Assembly: GCF_900188115.1 (NCBI RefSeq)
Contig: NZ_FZNW01000021.1
Coordinates: forward strand, 1-64,000
Length of the DNA: 64,000 bases
Reading direction: 5' to 3'
Source: Haloechinothrix alba
GTDB lineage: Bacteria > Actinomycetota > Actinomycetes > Mycobacteriales > Pseudonocardiaceae
Shown: positions 25,621 to 34,659 of the stretch, piece after piece
Numbering within the stretch: position 1 is the stretch's first letter
Layout of the letters: each line of letters begins with the position of its first letter
Position numbers and translations under genes: made by a program
Notes under the pieces: model-generated
Seen by the model: only the letters and a program-made list of their open reading frames with translations
What the model was told of the DNA's origin: nothing
The model's database searches: none

Positions 25621-26862
25621 TCAGAACGTGCCGCAGTTGCCGAGGTGCGGGAACGAGGAGAAGCGCGCCTCCAGCCAGTTGAACGCGGTGATCGATGCCT
25701 CAGGGACAGCGCCGACATGCGTCGGTGAGGCCAGTGTCTTGAACCGGACGTTCGCGCCGCGCTCGCACCAGTCGCGCGCCATCTGCCTGCCCTGCTCGTA
25801 GGGCACGATGTCGTCGACGCGGGAGTGCAGCACCAGTGTGGGTGCCTCCGGCGCGGTCCTGCCGAGCCGGTTCTCCGCCACGCGCGACCGGTAGGGCTCC
25901 TCGTTCAGGTAGTCGGTGAGCGACCTGCCGTCGGCCGTGAGGTCCTCGGAGCGGGTGAAGGCGTGCTTGGGCAGGGTCTCCTCGACGCACTCCTGCCGGA
26001 CCTCGTCGGCCAGCTGCCGGCCCTCCTCGTTGAGCAGCGACTCGATATCGAGCTCCGGGTAAGCCGAGTCGAAGCCCAGCACGGCATAACCGAGCAGGCC
26101 CGCCGCGTGCCCGCCGTCGAGGCTCTCGGCGACCGAGGAGAGCTCGGCGGGCGGCGCTCCCGCGTAGCTGCCGCGCAGGTCGAGCTCGGGCGCGTAGTCG
26201 GGCGCTCGTTCGGCGGCGGCCGCCGACGCTCCGCCACCCTGCGAGTAGCCCGCCGTCGCGACGGGACCCGACCCGGGAAGTCCTGCCTCGGACAGACCCT
26301 GCGCCGCGCGGATCACGTCGAGCACGGCGTGCGCCTGCGGTTCGCGGATCACGTAGGTGTGGTCTCCGGGAGTGCCGAGGTTCTGGTAGTCGGTGACAGC
26401 CACCCCGTAGCCGCGCTCGAGCAGCCCGGAGATGAACGCGCTCTCGTACTCGGTGCCGTCCTCCATGCGGCGCGACGGGGCGCACTCGTCGCCCATGCCC
26501 TGCGTGCCCGGGGCCAGTCCCACGACCGGGCGCGGACCGATGCCGAACCACGGGTCTCGCGGGGTCAGCACCGTCCCGGTGACCGCCATCGGGTCACCGT
26601 CCACATCAGTACTCAGGTACATGATCCGGTGTGCGTCCGCCGGTGACTCGAGACCTTGTGCGGGGTCGAGGTGGAAGGGCATCTCCTCGTGCCGGATGAC
26701 ATCCCCTGGCTGCCCGTCCGGCAGCGGGGACGGCGGCTGGTAGAACGACCCGGACTCCGCCGTCGCGGCGCCCGTGCCGGTCAGTGCCCCTGTGAGTACG
26801 GCCGCCGCCGTCACGGCTGTGGTCACGGACAGCGCCGTGGCCCGGTGCGCTGTGCGTCGCAT
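25621..26862 (-). CDS. Secreted lipase (LIP family, PF03583-like)
   Basis: 413 residues. A signal peptide (basic start, then TAVTAAAVLTGALTGTG, ending ATAES) precedes a secretory-lipase alpha/beta-hydrolase domain. The nucleophile elbow is GYSQGG, the acid is probably the Asp in LHSRVDDIVPYEQG, and the histidine lies in SPTHVGAVP. The family hydrolyses triglycerides or acyl esters outside the cell. It is divergent from the M24 gene across about 260 bases. Confidence 0.88.
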   Translation of the reverse strand: MRRTAHRATALSVTTAVTAAAVLTGALTGTGAATAESGSFYQPPSPLPDGQPGDVIRHEEMPFHLDPAQGLESPADAHRIMYLSTDVDGDPMAVTGTVLTPRDPWFGIGPRPVVGLAPGTQGMGDECAPSRRMEDGTEYESAFISGLLERGYGVAVTDYQNLGTPGDHTYVIREPQAHAVLDVIRAAQGLSEAGLPGSGPVATAGYSQGGGASAAAAERAPDYAPELDLRGSYAGAPPAELSSVAESLDGGHAAGLLGYAVLGFDSAYPELDIESLLNEEGRQLADEVRQECVEETLPKHAFTRSEDLTADGRSLTDYLNEEPYRSRVAENRLGRTAPEAPTLVLHSRVDDIVPYEQGRQMARDWCERGANVRFKTLASPTHVGAVPEASITAFNWLEARFSSFPHLGNCGTF

Positions 26863-27120
26863 GGCTACTCCTCTCCGCGTGCCCGGCTGCTCGCGCGAGC
26901 CGCTCGCTGTGCTGTCCCGACCAACGGCGGCCTCGACGGCCGGATACGAGCCCGTTACCGAGAGCTCCGGAACTTGTCAGCCGGACACAACTCTCGCGAC
27001 CGAGTGACTCTCGGGGATAACGAACGCCGGTGCACGGTCGGCTGCGTGGCCGCGCCGGGAGCGGAACCGCGCGAGGGGAGCGCCCGCGTGTTCGCCCGCC
27101 GTCGTGGCTGCGTTCCTGGC

Positions 27121-28461
27121 ATGCTGACGCTGTTGCCCGATGATGGATACTCGGTGGCGGTCCGGACACCGTCGGCCGGTCCGGCGAAGGAGGGCGGAGC
27201 CACGGGAGACGACCAGCAACGGACTGACTTCCCCGCGTACGCGTCGAACGTCACCGGGCTGGACAGCGGGCCGGGCAGGTCCTGGCTCACCGCGGACGCG
27301 ATCGCGGCTGTGCGGGACGAGCACGACCGCGCGTTCGACGACGCCGAGTACGAGCAGCGGTTGACCAGCGTGCGCGACCGGATGGCGCGCGGGGGCATGG
27401 ACGCGATGCTCGCGTTCCGGCCGTCGAGCGTCGAGTACCTCTGCGGGTACCACACGGCCGAGACGGCACCGCAGCCGTTGCTGGTTACCGGGTCGGCGAC
27501 CTACCTGTACGTGCCCGACCTCGAGCTGGGGCGTGCGCTGGCCAGCGCCCGGGTCGACAACGTCCGTTACTGCGGCTACGCGGACGCGCTACGCGGGCTG
27601 GAGGCCTTCCTCGAGCACGCGGCCGGTGTGCTGCCCGCGGGGGCTCGGGTGGGTATCGAGGTCGGTCACGCGTCCACACCGCCGCACGCTGTCGAGTACC
27701 TGCGGGGCAGCCGTGTCACGGTGGTCCGTGGCGAGCACCTGGTGGAGACGGTGCGGCTGCGGCTGTCCGAGGCCGAGGTCCGGTGCGTCGCGGAGGCGGC
27801 GGAACACACCCGGGCGGGCGTCGACGCGGCCGTCGCGGCGGCGCGCGAGCCGGAGGCAACCGACTCGTCCGTCGCGGGCGCGATCTCGGCCGCCCTGTTC
27901 GACGGCGCGAACTCCGCATCGGCGTGGGGACCGGTCGTGGCCACCGGTGTGCGCGGTGGCATCCCGCATTCCAGCTGGTCGCATCGGCGGCTCGGCCCCG
28001 GAACGACGTTCCTGGAGTTCTCCGGGGCGCATCACCGCTACCACGCTCCCGTGATGCGTACGCTGGCGCACGGTCCACCGGGCCCGGACGAGCGGGTGCT
28101 CGCGGAGCTGGCCGAGACCGCGGTGGCCGCGGTGCTCGACACGGCACGGGCCGGGGTGTCCTGCGCGGACGTCGCGAACGCCGCCGCTGCCGCGCTCGGG
28201 CCGCTACCGGACGGCGTCGTCTTCCACCACCTGTTCGGTTACCCCGTCGGGCTGGCCCACAAGCCACACTGGATGGACGGTGCCCCCTTCTACATCACAA
28301 GGGACAACCCCGAGCCGCTGGAGGCGGGGATGGTGTTCCACATCCCGGCATCGTTCCGGTACCTGGGCAGGTGCGGCGTCGGGTTGAGCCAGACATTCCT
28401 CGTGACCGAGACGGGTGCGCGGGTGTTGACCCACGGCGCGGCACAGCTGACCGTGCTGTGA
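27121..28461 (+). CDS. M24 (aminopeptidase P/creatinase-fold) protein lacking metal ligands
   Basis: 446 residues from the ATG at 27121; the exact start is uncertain because a GTG at 27154 is also possible. The N-terminal creatinase domain contains FRPSSVEYLCGYHTAE, followed by the pita-bread domain. At the places where metallo-M24 enzymes have Asp, Asp, His, Glu, Glu, the sequence reads LEFSGAHHRYHAPVMRT, GMVFHIPASF and VGLSQTFLV. The metal ligands are therefore replaced. That points to a metal-free hydrolase of the creatinase or ectoine-hydrolase (DoeA/EutD) kind. No ectoine genes are nearby, so the substrate is open. Confidence 0.75.
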   Translation: MLTLLPDDGYSVAVRTPSAGPAKEGGATGDDQQRTDFPAYASNVTGLDSGPGRSWLTADAIAAVRDEHDRAFDDAEYEQRLTSVRDRMARGGMDAMLAFRPSSVEYLCGYHTAETAPQPLLVTGSATYLYVPDLELGRALASARVDNVRYCGYADALRGLEAFLEHAAGVLPAGARVGIEVGHASTPPHAVEYLRGSRVTVVRGEHLVETVRLRLSEAEVRCVAEAAEHTRAGVDAAVAAAREPEATDSSVAGAISAALFDGANSASAWGPVVATGVRGGIPHSSWSHRRLGPGTTFLEFSGAHHRYHAPVMRTLAHGPPGPDERVLAELAETAVAAVLDTARAGVSCADVANAAAAALGPLPDGVVFHHLFGYPVGLAHKPHWMDGAPFYITRDNPEPLEAGMVFHIPASFRYLGRCGVGLSQTFLVTETGARVLTHGAAQLTVL

Positions 28462-28496
28462 CCCGGCACGCGGTGGTGCCGAGGTACCGGTAGGCG

Positions 28497-29333
28497 TCAC
28501 CGCTCGTTCGCGAGAAACTCCTTGAGCGCGCTGAGCAGCTGCGTCGGGGCGTCCTCCTGCACGAGGTGGCCTGCCCCGCGCAGCCAGCAGATCCGGGCAT
28601 CCGGGATCGCCGCGGCCAGCTGCTCCCCTTTCTCGGGCGGTAGCCACGTGTCGCAGGTTCCCCAGCACACGAGGACCGGCAGGTCCAGGCCGCCGTAGCT
28701 GTCCTGGATGTCGTTGGTGTAGCTCTCGTCTCCCTGGGCCATCTGGCGGTAGAACGCGGCCTGCCCTTCGTCGCCGAGCCACGGCGCCAGGTACGCCGAC
28801 AGCGTCCCGTCCGCCAGGCCACGGTGGCTCGCGGTGCCGACGTAGGCGCGCAGCGCCCCCTCGTGCACCTCGGTGGGCAACTGCGGGAACACGTCCGGGT
28901 TCTCCCGAACGAGCCGGAACAGGCCGGTGCCCCACGGCGCGTGCGCGACGGCGTCGACGAGCGCGAGCCGCTCGTAGTTCGCCTCGTGCAGTAGGTGGGC
29001 GCGCAGTGCGACGGCGCCACCGAAGTCGTGGGCGACGACAGCGGGTCGCTGCAGCCCCCAGTGACTGAGCAACTCCGCGAAGATCAGGGCTTGCGCGCGG
29101 GGCGAGACATCCTGACCGGCATGCTTGTCCGAGGCTCCGTAGCCGAGCATGTCCCAGACGTAGACTTCGTGATCCGCTGCCAACGCGGCGGCGACGTCAC
29201 GCCACACATAGGACGAGAACGGTGTGCCGTGCAGGAGCACGACGGGCGGTCCGGCACCGAAGCGGTCCCACCGCACGATGCCGTCGCGGGTCTCGTAGCC
29301 CTGTGTCAACGTCCAGTTGTTCATGCTCGGCAT
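28497..29333 (-). CDS. Alpha/beta hydrolase (haloalkane dehalogenase/epoxide hydrolase type)
   Basis: 278 residues. The oxyanion motif LLHGTPFSSYVW is followed by the nucleophile elbow AHDFGGAVAL, where the nucleophile is aspartate rather than serine. The acid region VCWGTCDTWLPPEKG and the histidine GAGHLVQEDAP come later. Aspartate nucleophiles mark haloalkane dehalogenases and epoxide hydrolases. The frame extends 44 codons upstream without homology, so the ATG at 29333 (GTGGGG upstream) is chosen. It is convergent with the M24 gene. Confidence 0.85.
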   Translation of the reverse strand: MPSMNNWTLTQGYETRDGIVRWDRFGAGPPVVLLHGTPFSSYVWRDVAAALAADHEVYVWDMLGYGASDKHAGQDVSPRAQALIFAELLSHWGLQRPAVVAHDFGGAVALRAHLLHEANYERLALVDAVAHAPWGTGLFRLVRENPDVFPQLPTEVHEGALRAYVGTASHRGLADGTLSAYLAPWLGDEGQAAFYRQMAQGDESYTNDIQDSYGGLDLPVLVCWGTCDTWLPPEKGEQLAAAIPDARICWLRGAGHLVQEDAPTQLLSALKEFLANER

Positions 29334-29528
29334 AACCCCACGAGGGTAGAGGCATTCCGGCCGCACGGCTACCCGGACGCAGTTCGGGCAACGAGTCGCG
29401 GTGCCGACGATCGCCCCGCCCATGAACGTGTCGCAGGCTGTCTCGCTGGGCAGCGCGTAGGTCACACCGGGTCCGGGAGTGTCCCGTGAAACCGCGACGG
29501 GAACTGCGGCGCCGGCGAGACCGTCCTA

Positions 29529-29565
29529 GAATTTAACAAGAACTATAAAATGCGCTAGACTGTGT
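29529..29565 (+). promoter_or_regulatory. AT-rich promoter island upstream of the aldehyde dehydrogenase
   Basis: An abrupt AT-rich run (TAGAATTTAACAAGAACTAT, then AAAATG) stands out in otherwise GC-rich DNA about 60-100 bases upstream of the GTG at 29627. It is the first of a series of similar islands that continues to about 60.75 kb. Confidence 0.5.
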
Positions 29566-29626
29566 ACGCGAGTGCTCGTGGTGCGCGCAACGGCCATGAG
29601 ATGCCCCGGACGCAAGGGAGTAAGCG

Positions 29627-31078
29627 GTGAGCTCAGAAACCTCGACCGCACCGGTCACGGACGAGGCCGCCGGTGGCGGTGCTGGCGTAACCAGCGGTGC
29701 GGCAGTGCGACCGGCGGACATCGAGGAAGCCGTTCAGGCGCAGCGGGCGACGTTCGAGTCGGGCCGTACGCGCGATGTCGAATGGCGCGTACGCCAGCTG
29801 CGGGCGTTGGAGCGCCTCCTCGAAGACACGGAACGTGAGATCGCCCAGGCACTGTGGGAGGACCTGGGAAGGCCGTACGGTGAGGCCTGGCTCGGCGATA
29901 TCGCCTCGACAAAGGCCGAGGCGAGGTTCGCGCGGAAACGCGTACGCAAGTGGAGCAAGCGGCACCGTACCCGGGTCTCGATGCACTCCCTACCGGGACG
30001 GGCCTGGTACCAGTACGAACCGCTCGGGCTCGTACTGATCATCGGACCGTGGAACTACCCGATCTACCTCTCCCTCGGCCCGCTGGTCGCCGCCCTCGCC
30101 GCGGGCAACTGTGCGGTCGTCAAGCCCTCCGAGTACGCGCCCGCGTGTTCCGGGTTCCTGGCGCGGATGCTGCCGCGGTATCTCGACAGCGATGCCGTGG
30201 TTGTGACCGAGGGGGATGCCGACGTGACCCAACGGCTTCTCGCCTGCGGGTTCGACCACGCGTTCTTCACAGGTGGCACGGAGATCGGCAGGCGGATCAT
30301 GTCCGCGGCTGCCCCGCACCTGACGCCCGTCACGCTGGAGCTGGGCGGGAAGAGCCCGGTCATCGTGACGCGGCACGCGGATGTCGACGTCGCCGCGCGG
30401 CGCGTCGCCTGGATGAAGCTGATGAACTCCGGCCAGACGTGCATCGCGCCTGACTACGTACTGGTGGACGGCGCGGTACGGGACCGTTTCGTCGGTGCGT
30501 TGACCGACGCGATGCGTGAGTTCGCGTCGAGTGCCGGTGGAGGTACGTTGCGCATCGTCAACGAGCGGCAGTTCGACAGGCTCGCGACGATGCTCGAGGG
30601 TACGGACGGGGAGATCGTGCTCGGCGGAAGGACCGACAGGTCCGCGCTGGGCATCGAGCCGACGGTCGTCGTGGATCCTGACCCGGACTCGGGCGTGATG
30701 AGCAGCGAGATCTTCGGGCCCATCCTGCCTGTGCTCGGTACCGACTCGCTCGACGACGCGGTCTCCTTCGTCAACGAGCGGCCGAAGCCGCTGGCCTGCT
30801 ACCTGTTCAGTGACTCGACCGGCGAGCGCGACCGCGTTCTGGACCGTGTCAGCAGCGGAGGTGTGGTTGTCAACCATGTCGCCATGCACTGCCTGGAACC
30901 GCACCTCCCGTTCGGTGGCGTCGGCGACAGCGGCATCGGCGCGTACCACGGCCAGTGGGGATTCGAACGGCTCAGCCATCGTAAAGCTGTCCTCACCAAA
31001 CCCGCCCGCCCCGATCCGTCGATCATGTACCCGCCGTACAGCAGGTTGAAGCTCGCCGTACTGCGGCGCTTCTTGTAG
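29627..31078 (+). CDS. Aldehyde dehydrogenase (class 3 type)
   Basis: 483 residues. The NAD(P)-binding and catalytic signatures are complete: IIGPWNYPIYLSLGPLVAAL, LELGGKSPVIV with the catalytic Glu238, and NSGQTCIAPDYV with the nucleophile Cys272. The hydrophobic, basic C-terminal tail (PPYSRLKLAVLRRFL) is typical of class 3 ALDHs that act on fatty aldehydes at membranes. The GTG start is preceded by AAGGGAGTAAGC. The small membrane gene follows 20 bases later, so the two are co-transcribed. Confidence 0.92.
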   Translation: MSSETSTAPVTDEAAGGGAGVTSGAAVRPADIEEAVQAQRATFESGRTRDVEWRVRQLRALERLLEDTEREIAQALWEDLGRPYGEAWLGDIASTKAEARFARKRVRKWSKRHRTRVSMHSLPGRAWYQYEPLGLVLIIGPWNYPIYLSLGPLVAALAAGNCAVVKPSEYAPACSGFLARMLPRYLDSDAVVVTEGDADVTQRLLACGFDHAFFTGGTEIGRRIMSAAAPHLTPVTLELGGKSPVIVTRHADVDVAARRVAWMKLMNSGQTCIAPDYVLVDGAVRDRFVGALTDAMREFASSAGGGTLRIVNERQFDRLATMLEGTDGEIVLGGRTDRSALGIEPTVVVDPDPDSGVMSSEIFGPILPVLGTDSLDDAVSFVNERPKPLACYLFSDSTGERDRVLDRVSSGGVVVNHVAMHCLEPHLPFGGVGDSGIGAYHGQWGFERLSHRKAVLTKPARPDPSIMYPPYSRLKLAVLRRFL

Positions 31079-31098
31079 CCCGGGAAGGAAGCAGCGCC

Positions 31099-31473
31099 AT
31101 GCGATGGTTGGCGTCGGTCGACCCGCCCGCCGTGCTCCGCGGAGCATCGAGTGGCTTCACGGTCCTGGTCATCGGCGGTCTCGCCGCGCCCGTAGTGGTT
31201 GGCGTCGTGCCCGCCGCCGGAATGGTCTGGCTTCCTCTCGTGGCCGTCGTGGCCTTCGTCGTGGCGGCAGCGCGCGGCGGGTCGCACCGCGTCCCCGCCG
31301 TCCAGGGAGCGACGGCGGCGCTAACGGCATACCTGCTCGTTCTCCCGCTGGTCGTGCTCGTCACGAGAAGTGTTGACCTGGTGCAGATCGCCACTACCGC
31401 GTCCACCGCCGTGCTCGTCGGCGCCGGTGCCGGGTACGTGCACGTAGCGTGGTTCACCAGGGCGCCGCGGTAG
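31099..31473 (+). CDS. Small integral membrane protein, unknown
   Basis: 124 residues with about four hydrophobic segments (LVIGGLAAPVVVGVV, LPLVAVVAFVVAA, LTAYLLVLPLVVLV and a last one near VLVGAGAGYVHVAWF). No named family is recognised. GGAAGGAAGC precedes the ATG by about ten bases. It is coupled to the aldehyde dehydrogenase and is followed by the long AT-rich gap before the mce operon. Confidence 0.6.
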   Translation: MRWLASVDPPAVLRGASSGFTVLVIGGLAAPVVVGVVPAAGMVWLPLVAVVAFVVAAARGGSHRVPAVQGATAALTAYLLVLPLVVLVTRSVDLVQIATTASTAVLVGAGAGYVHVAWFTRAPR

Positions 31474-32011
31474 CAGGGATCGCAGGCCCGGTGAGATTTA
31501 AAAATCTATATTCTATTTTAAAAATATGGTCGTTGTTGTGGCGATCGGTGTCTCGCGAGGTACCGAGGGAATCGGCGCGCGGGTACAGGTCGTGCCTTCT
31601 GGTCACGGGTGACGTTCGGCGGGTAACGGTGCGTCACGCGGCGGGGCGTGCCCCGGCCGCCGGGCTTCGGCGATACCGAGACATCGGCAGTGCAGGCGGA
31701 GAACGGTGCGGGTAGCTGGTTCGGCTTCCTGCTGAGTCGTAGGCTGCCGAGGCGGCGCCCTGTATGCAGTGGATGTTGCGTGGTAGCTTATAATAGGATA
31801 AATTAAGCACACACTGAGACATGGCCCCCGGTGAGAGGCGGTCGAGTGGGCCGGGTAGGAGAGCCTCGTACCGCACGCGCCGAGGTAGGTGGGGCGCCAT
31901 CCGAGTGCGGCCTCACGTGCGCCGGATGCCTCTCGTGCGCCCCGTGCGGCGCCGTACAGGAACGACCAGGCATCAGAGGACAGACAGTACGGAACACCGT
32001 GGGAGGGTTCT
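31474..32011 (+). promoter_or_regulatory. Control region of the mce operon with two AT-rich islands
   Basis: No gene can be supported in these 538 bases. The first island (31494-31527) contains an AGATTT/AAATCT inverted pair at 31494-31507 and an ATTTTAAAAT palindrome soon after. The second (31788-31809) contains a perfect TATAAT at 31789-31794. A near copy of this second element (19 of 22 bases identical) precedes the broken YrbE gene at 54 kb, so it is probably the operon promoter and start region. The leader to the yrbEA start is then about 200 bases. Confidence 0.6.
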
Positions 32012-32875
32012 ATGACTTCGGCCGCTGATACCGGGGAGCAACAAGGCGATGAGCAGCCGGCGTCACCCGCACGTCAGCGGACGACTCGCTGGATGGGATC
32101 GGTTGCCGTGCCGATCGCGGAGGCGGGCGCGATGGCGATTTTCAGCGGCAAGACCATCTGGTCAGCCCTTCGGTATCCTCTAGGCTATTGGGGTGAGGTG
32201 CGGGACCAGATCTTCCTGACCATCAAACTGTGCTGGTTCCCGCTGATTGTTTCCACCACAGTGTTCGGTCTCGGTGCGGGCGGCATCCAGGCGGGACATT
32301 TGACCACGCTTTTCGGCGTCCCGGAGCGTCTGGGCGGACTGGCAGTGCTGGGTAGTATCCGGGAATTCGCGCCATGGATCAATGCCATGGTGATAGCGGG
32401 TGTGATGGGAACCGCGATCACCGCGGATCTGGGTGCGCGCCGAATTCGAGAGGAGCTCGACGCCATGCAGGTGCTCGGCGTGGATCCAATCCGGACGCTG
32501 GTCGTACCCCGGGTTGTCGCCATGACCATCGTTACTGCGCTGTTCAACCTTGTAGCGCTCGTGTTCGGCGTCATCGGAATCTTCATCGGGGCCGTGGCGA
32601 TCAGTGGAGCCAGTTCCGCCGGGTTCTACTCGCAATTTTTCGCCAACGCCACGACGACGGATGTGTGGGCGAGTGTTGCCAAGACCGCGATATTCGGACT
32701 CATCGTCGGACTCGTGTGTTGCTACAAAGGCTACCTCGCGGGAGGTGGACCGATCGGCGTGGGCAGGGCGGTCAACCAGGCTGTGGTTATCGCGTTCGCG
32801 GCCATATGGATATTCAACGCGGTGTTCACGACCATACTTCTTGGCCTGAACCCCCACATGATGGTATTCAAGTGA
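32012..32875 (+). CDS. yrbEA: YrbE/MlaE-family ABC permease (first mce permease)
   Basis: 287 residues. This is the MlaE-type permease of a lipid-importing Mce system in the cytoplasmic membrane. The N-terminal amphipathic part (FSGKTIWSALRYPLGYWGEV) leads into about five or six membrane segments. The family core ITADLGARRIREELDAMQVL, followed by GVDPIRTLVVPR, is the cytoplasmic loop that contacts the ATPase. The ATG at 32012 has GGGAGGG five bases upstream; the frame is open further but without homology. It is the first gene of an operon reaching 46.5 kb. Confidence 0.95.
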   Translation: MTSAADTGEQQGDEQPASPARQRTTRWMGSVAVPIAEAGAMAIFSGKTIWSALRYPLGYWGEVRDQIFLTIKLCWFPLIVSTTVFGLGAGGIQAGHLTTLFGVPERLGGLAVLGSIREFAPWINAMVIAGVMGTAITADLGARRIREELDAMQVLGVDPIRTLVVPRVVAMTIVTALFNLVALVFGVIGIFIGAVAISGASSAGFYSQFFANATTTDVWASVAKTAIFGLIVGLVCCYKGYLAGGGPIGVGRAVNQAVVIAFAAIWIFNAVFTTILLGLNPHMMVFK

Positions 32876-32887
32876 GGATCGGCGACT

Positions 32888-33769
32888 ATGACGCGCGCAG
32901 TGCGGCACGGAGACGGTAACGACCGGCAACCCGAAGGGAACGGGGCGCGCCGGAACACCGCACACGTGGATGTCACCCCGTCCGGGGTGGGGCGCCAAGT
33001 GCGTGCCGTCCTGACCACGGGCGGAGAGATCATCCGGTTCTCCGGGCAGGTGCTTCGCTCCCTTCCGGATCTCCGGCATCACAGTGGAGAGATCCTCAGT
33101 CAGGCAGCCATTCTCATACTCTCCAGCGGTCTCATCATCTGGATGATGCAGTTCGTCATGGGGTACCAGTGTGGTTTGGAGGGCAAGTACTTCTTCGACC
33201 AGCTCGGGGCTCCACTGTATTCCGGCGCGTTCAGCTCGTGGTGCCTGTTGCGCGAGATGGTGCCGTACATGTTCGGTTACATCTTCGCCGCGAAAGTGGG
33301 ATGCGGGTTCGTCGCCGAGATCGGCTCCATGCGGATCGCGGAAGAGATCGACGCTATGGAGGTCATGGGAGTAAAGTCCAGGAGCTACCTCGTGGGTACG
33401 CGCATACTCGCCGCCTGGATCGCGGTCCCGTTCCTGTTCCTCGTCGGCGTGGGGGTCGCGTATGCAGGCGCCTACCTGGTCAACGTCTACATGCTCAGCG
33501 GCGTGTCGGAAGGTACGTACGAGTTCGTTTTCTGGCTCTTCCAGAATCCGGTCGATCTGACGTTCTCACTGGTCAAGGTCATGGCTATGGCCACGGTAAT
33601 CATATTTGTCTCGTGCTACTACGGGTACACGGCTACGGGCGGGCCAGTAGGCGTGGGAAAGAACACGGCGAAATCGATGATACTGAACCTGCTGTTGATC
33701 CACGTTGTCGGGATGCTGATGACGCAGTTCCTATGGGGCGTCGACCCGAACGCTCCCATAGCGAACTGA
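32888..33769 (+). CDS. yrbEB: YrbE/MlaE-family ABC permease (second mce permease)
   Basis: 293 residues and the expected partner of the first permease, forming a heterodimer in actinobacterial Mce systems. The coupling loop reads VAEIGSMRIAEEIDAMEVMG, followed by VKSRSYLVGTR. Hydrophobic segments follow the pattern of its paralogue. The N-terminal about 45 residues are polar and basic. It begins 12 bases after yrbEA. Confidence 0.95.
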   Translation: MTRAVRHGDGNDRQPEGNGARRNTAHVDVTPSGVGRQVRAVLTTGGEIIRFSGQVLRSLPDLRHHSGEILSQAAILILSSGLIIWMMQFVMGYQCGLEGKYFFDQLGAPLYSGAFSSWCLLREMVPYMFGYIFAAKVGCGFVAEIGSMRIAEEIDAMEVMGVKSRSYLVGTRILAAWIAVPFLFLVGVGVAYAGAYLVNVYMLSGVSEGTYEFVFWLFQNPVDLTFSLVKVMAMATVIIFVSCYYGYTATGGPVGVGKNTAKSMILNLLLIHVVGMLMTQFLWGVDPNAPIAN

Positions 33770-33798
33770 AGTCGCAGGAACCCTGAGGGAGCCATTTC

Positions 33799-34656
33799 AT
33801 GATGGAAAAGATCTTTGCCCGTGGCGAGCGGCCCGTCACTGCGCCCGCACCGGACGGTGGTCACAGGCACCGGGCGGACAACGGTTCGCACGGCGATGCC
33901 GACGGTCACAGCATGCAGGTTCGGAACTTGCACAAAGCATTCGGCGACTCGGCCGTCATGAAAGGATTGAGTCTCGACTTCGTCGACGAGGCGATCACGA
34001 CCATTCTCGGGCCGTCGGGTACGGGCAAGAGCGTACTGATCAAACACCTCGTCGGGCTGCTCGAGCCGGATCAAGGCGAGGTACTCGTCTTCGGACGGAA
34101 TATCTGGGGCATCAGCGAGAACGAGCGGTACGAGATCCGCAAGAAGTTCGGCGTCCTGTTCCAGGACGGCGCTCTTTTCGGGTCCATGAATATCTACGAC
34201 AACGTGGCCTTCCCGTTGAGGAAGCACACCGACAGGGCTGAGGACGAGATCGAGCACACCGTCATGTCCCACATCAAGGAAGTCGGCCTTGAGGAGGCGA
34301 TCGACAAGTACCCGGGAGAACTGTCCGGGGGCATGCGCAAGCGAGCCGGTTTCGCCAGAGCCCTCGTGATGAAGCCGCAGATCGTGTTGTTCGACGAGCC
34401 CGACTCGGGGCTGGACCCCGTCCGTACGAGCCTGCTGTGTGACCTGATACTCGACATTCACCGCGAGCATGGTGGTACTTATCTCGTCGTCACACACGAT
34501 ATCGAGAGCGCGAAGAAGGTGAGTGACTACATCGGCGTTCTGTGGAAGGGAAACGTGGTGCACTACGGTGACGCCAGCAGTGCATTCGGCAGCGACGACC
34601 CGTTCGTGCGGCAGTTCCTTTCCGGAGCATCGGCAGGCCCTCTGGGGATGGACTGA
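33799..34656 (+). CDS. ABC ATPase of the Mce transporter (MceG/MlaF type)
   Basis: 285 residues. Walker A GPSGTGKS lies at about residues 71-78, the Q-loop region at FQDGALFGSM, the signature at GELSGGMRKRAGF, Walker B at VLFDEPDSGLDP and the switch His in VVTHDIESAK. The Ala/Gly/His-rich first 38 residues are an extension of unclear use. In mycobacteria the Mce ATPase (Mkl/MceG) is encoded away from the mce operons. Here it sits between the permease and Mce genes, so each part of the transporter is made together. Confidence 0.93.
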   Translation: MMEKIFARGERPVTAPAPDGGHRHRADNGSHGDADGHSMQVRNLHKAFGDSAVMKGLSLDFVDEAITTILGPSGTGKSVLIKHLVGLLEPDQGEVLVFGRNIWGISENERYEIRKKFGVLFQDGALFGSMNIYDNVAFPLRKHTDRAEDEIEHTVMSHIKEVGLEEAIDKYPGELSGGMRKRAGFARALVMKPQIVLFDEPDSGLDPVRTSLLCDLILDIHREHGGTYLVVTHDIESAKKVSDYIGVLWKGNVVHYGDASSAFGSDDPFVRQFLSGASAGPLGMD

Positions 34657-34659
34657 GCT

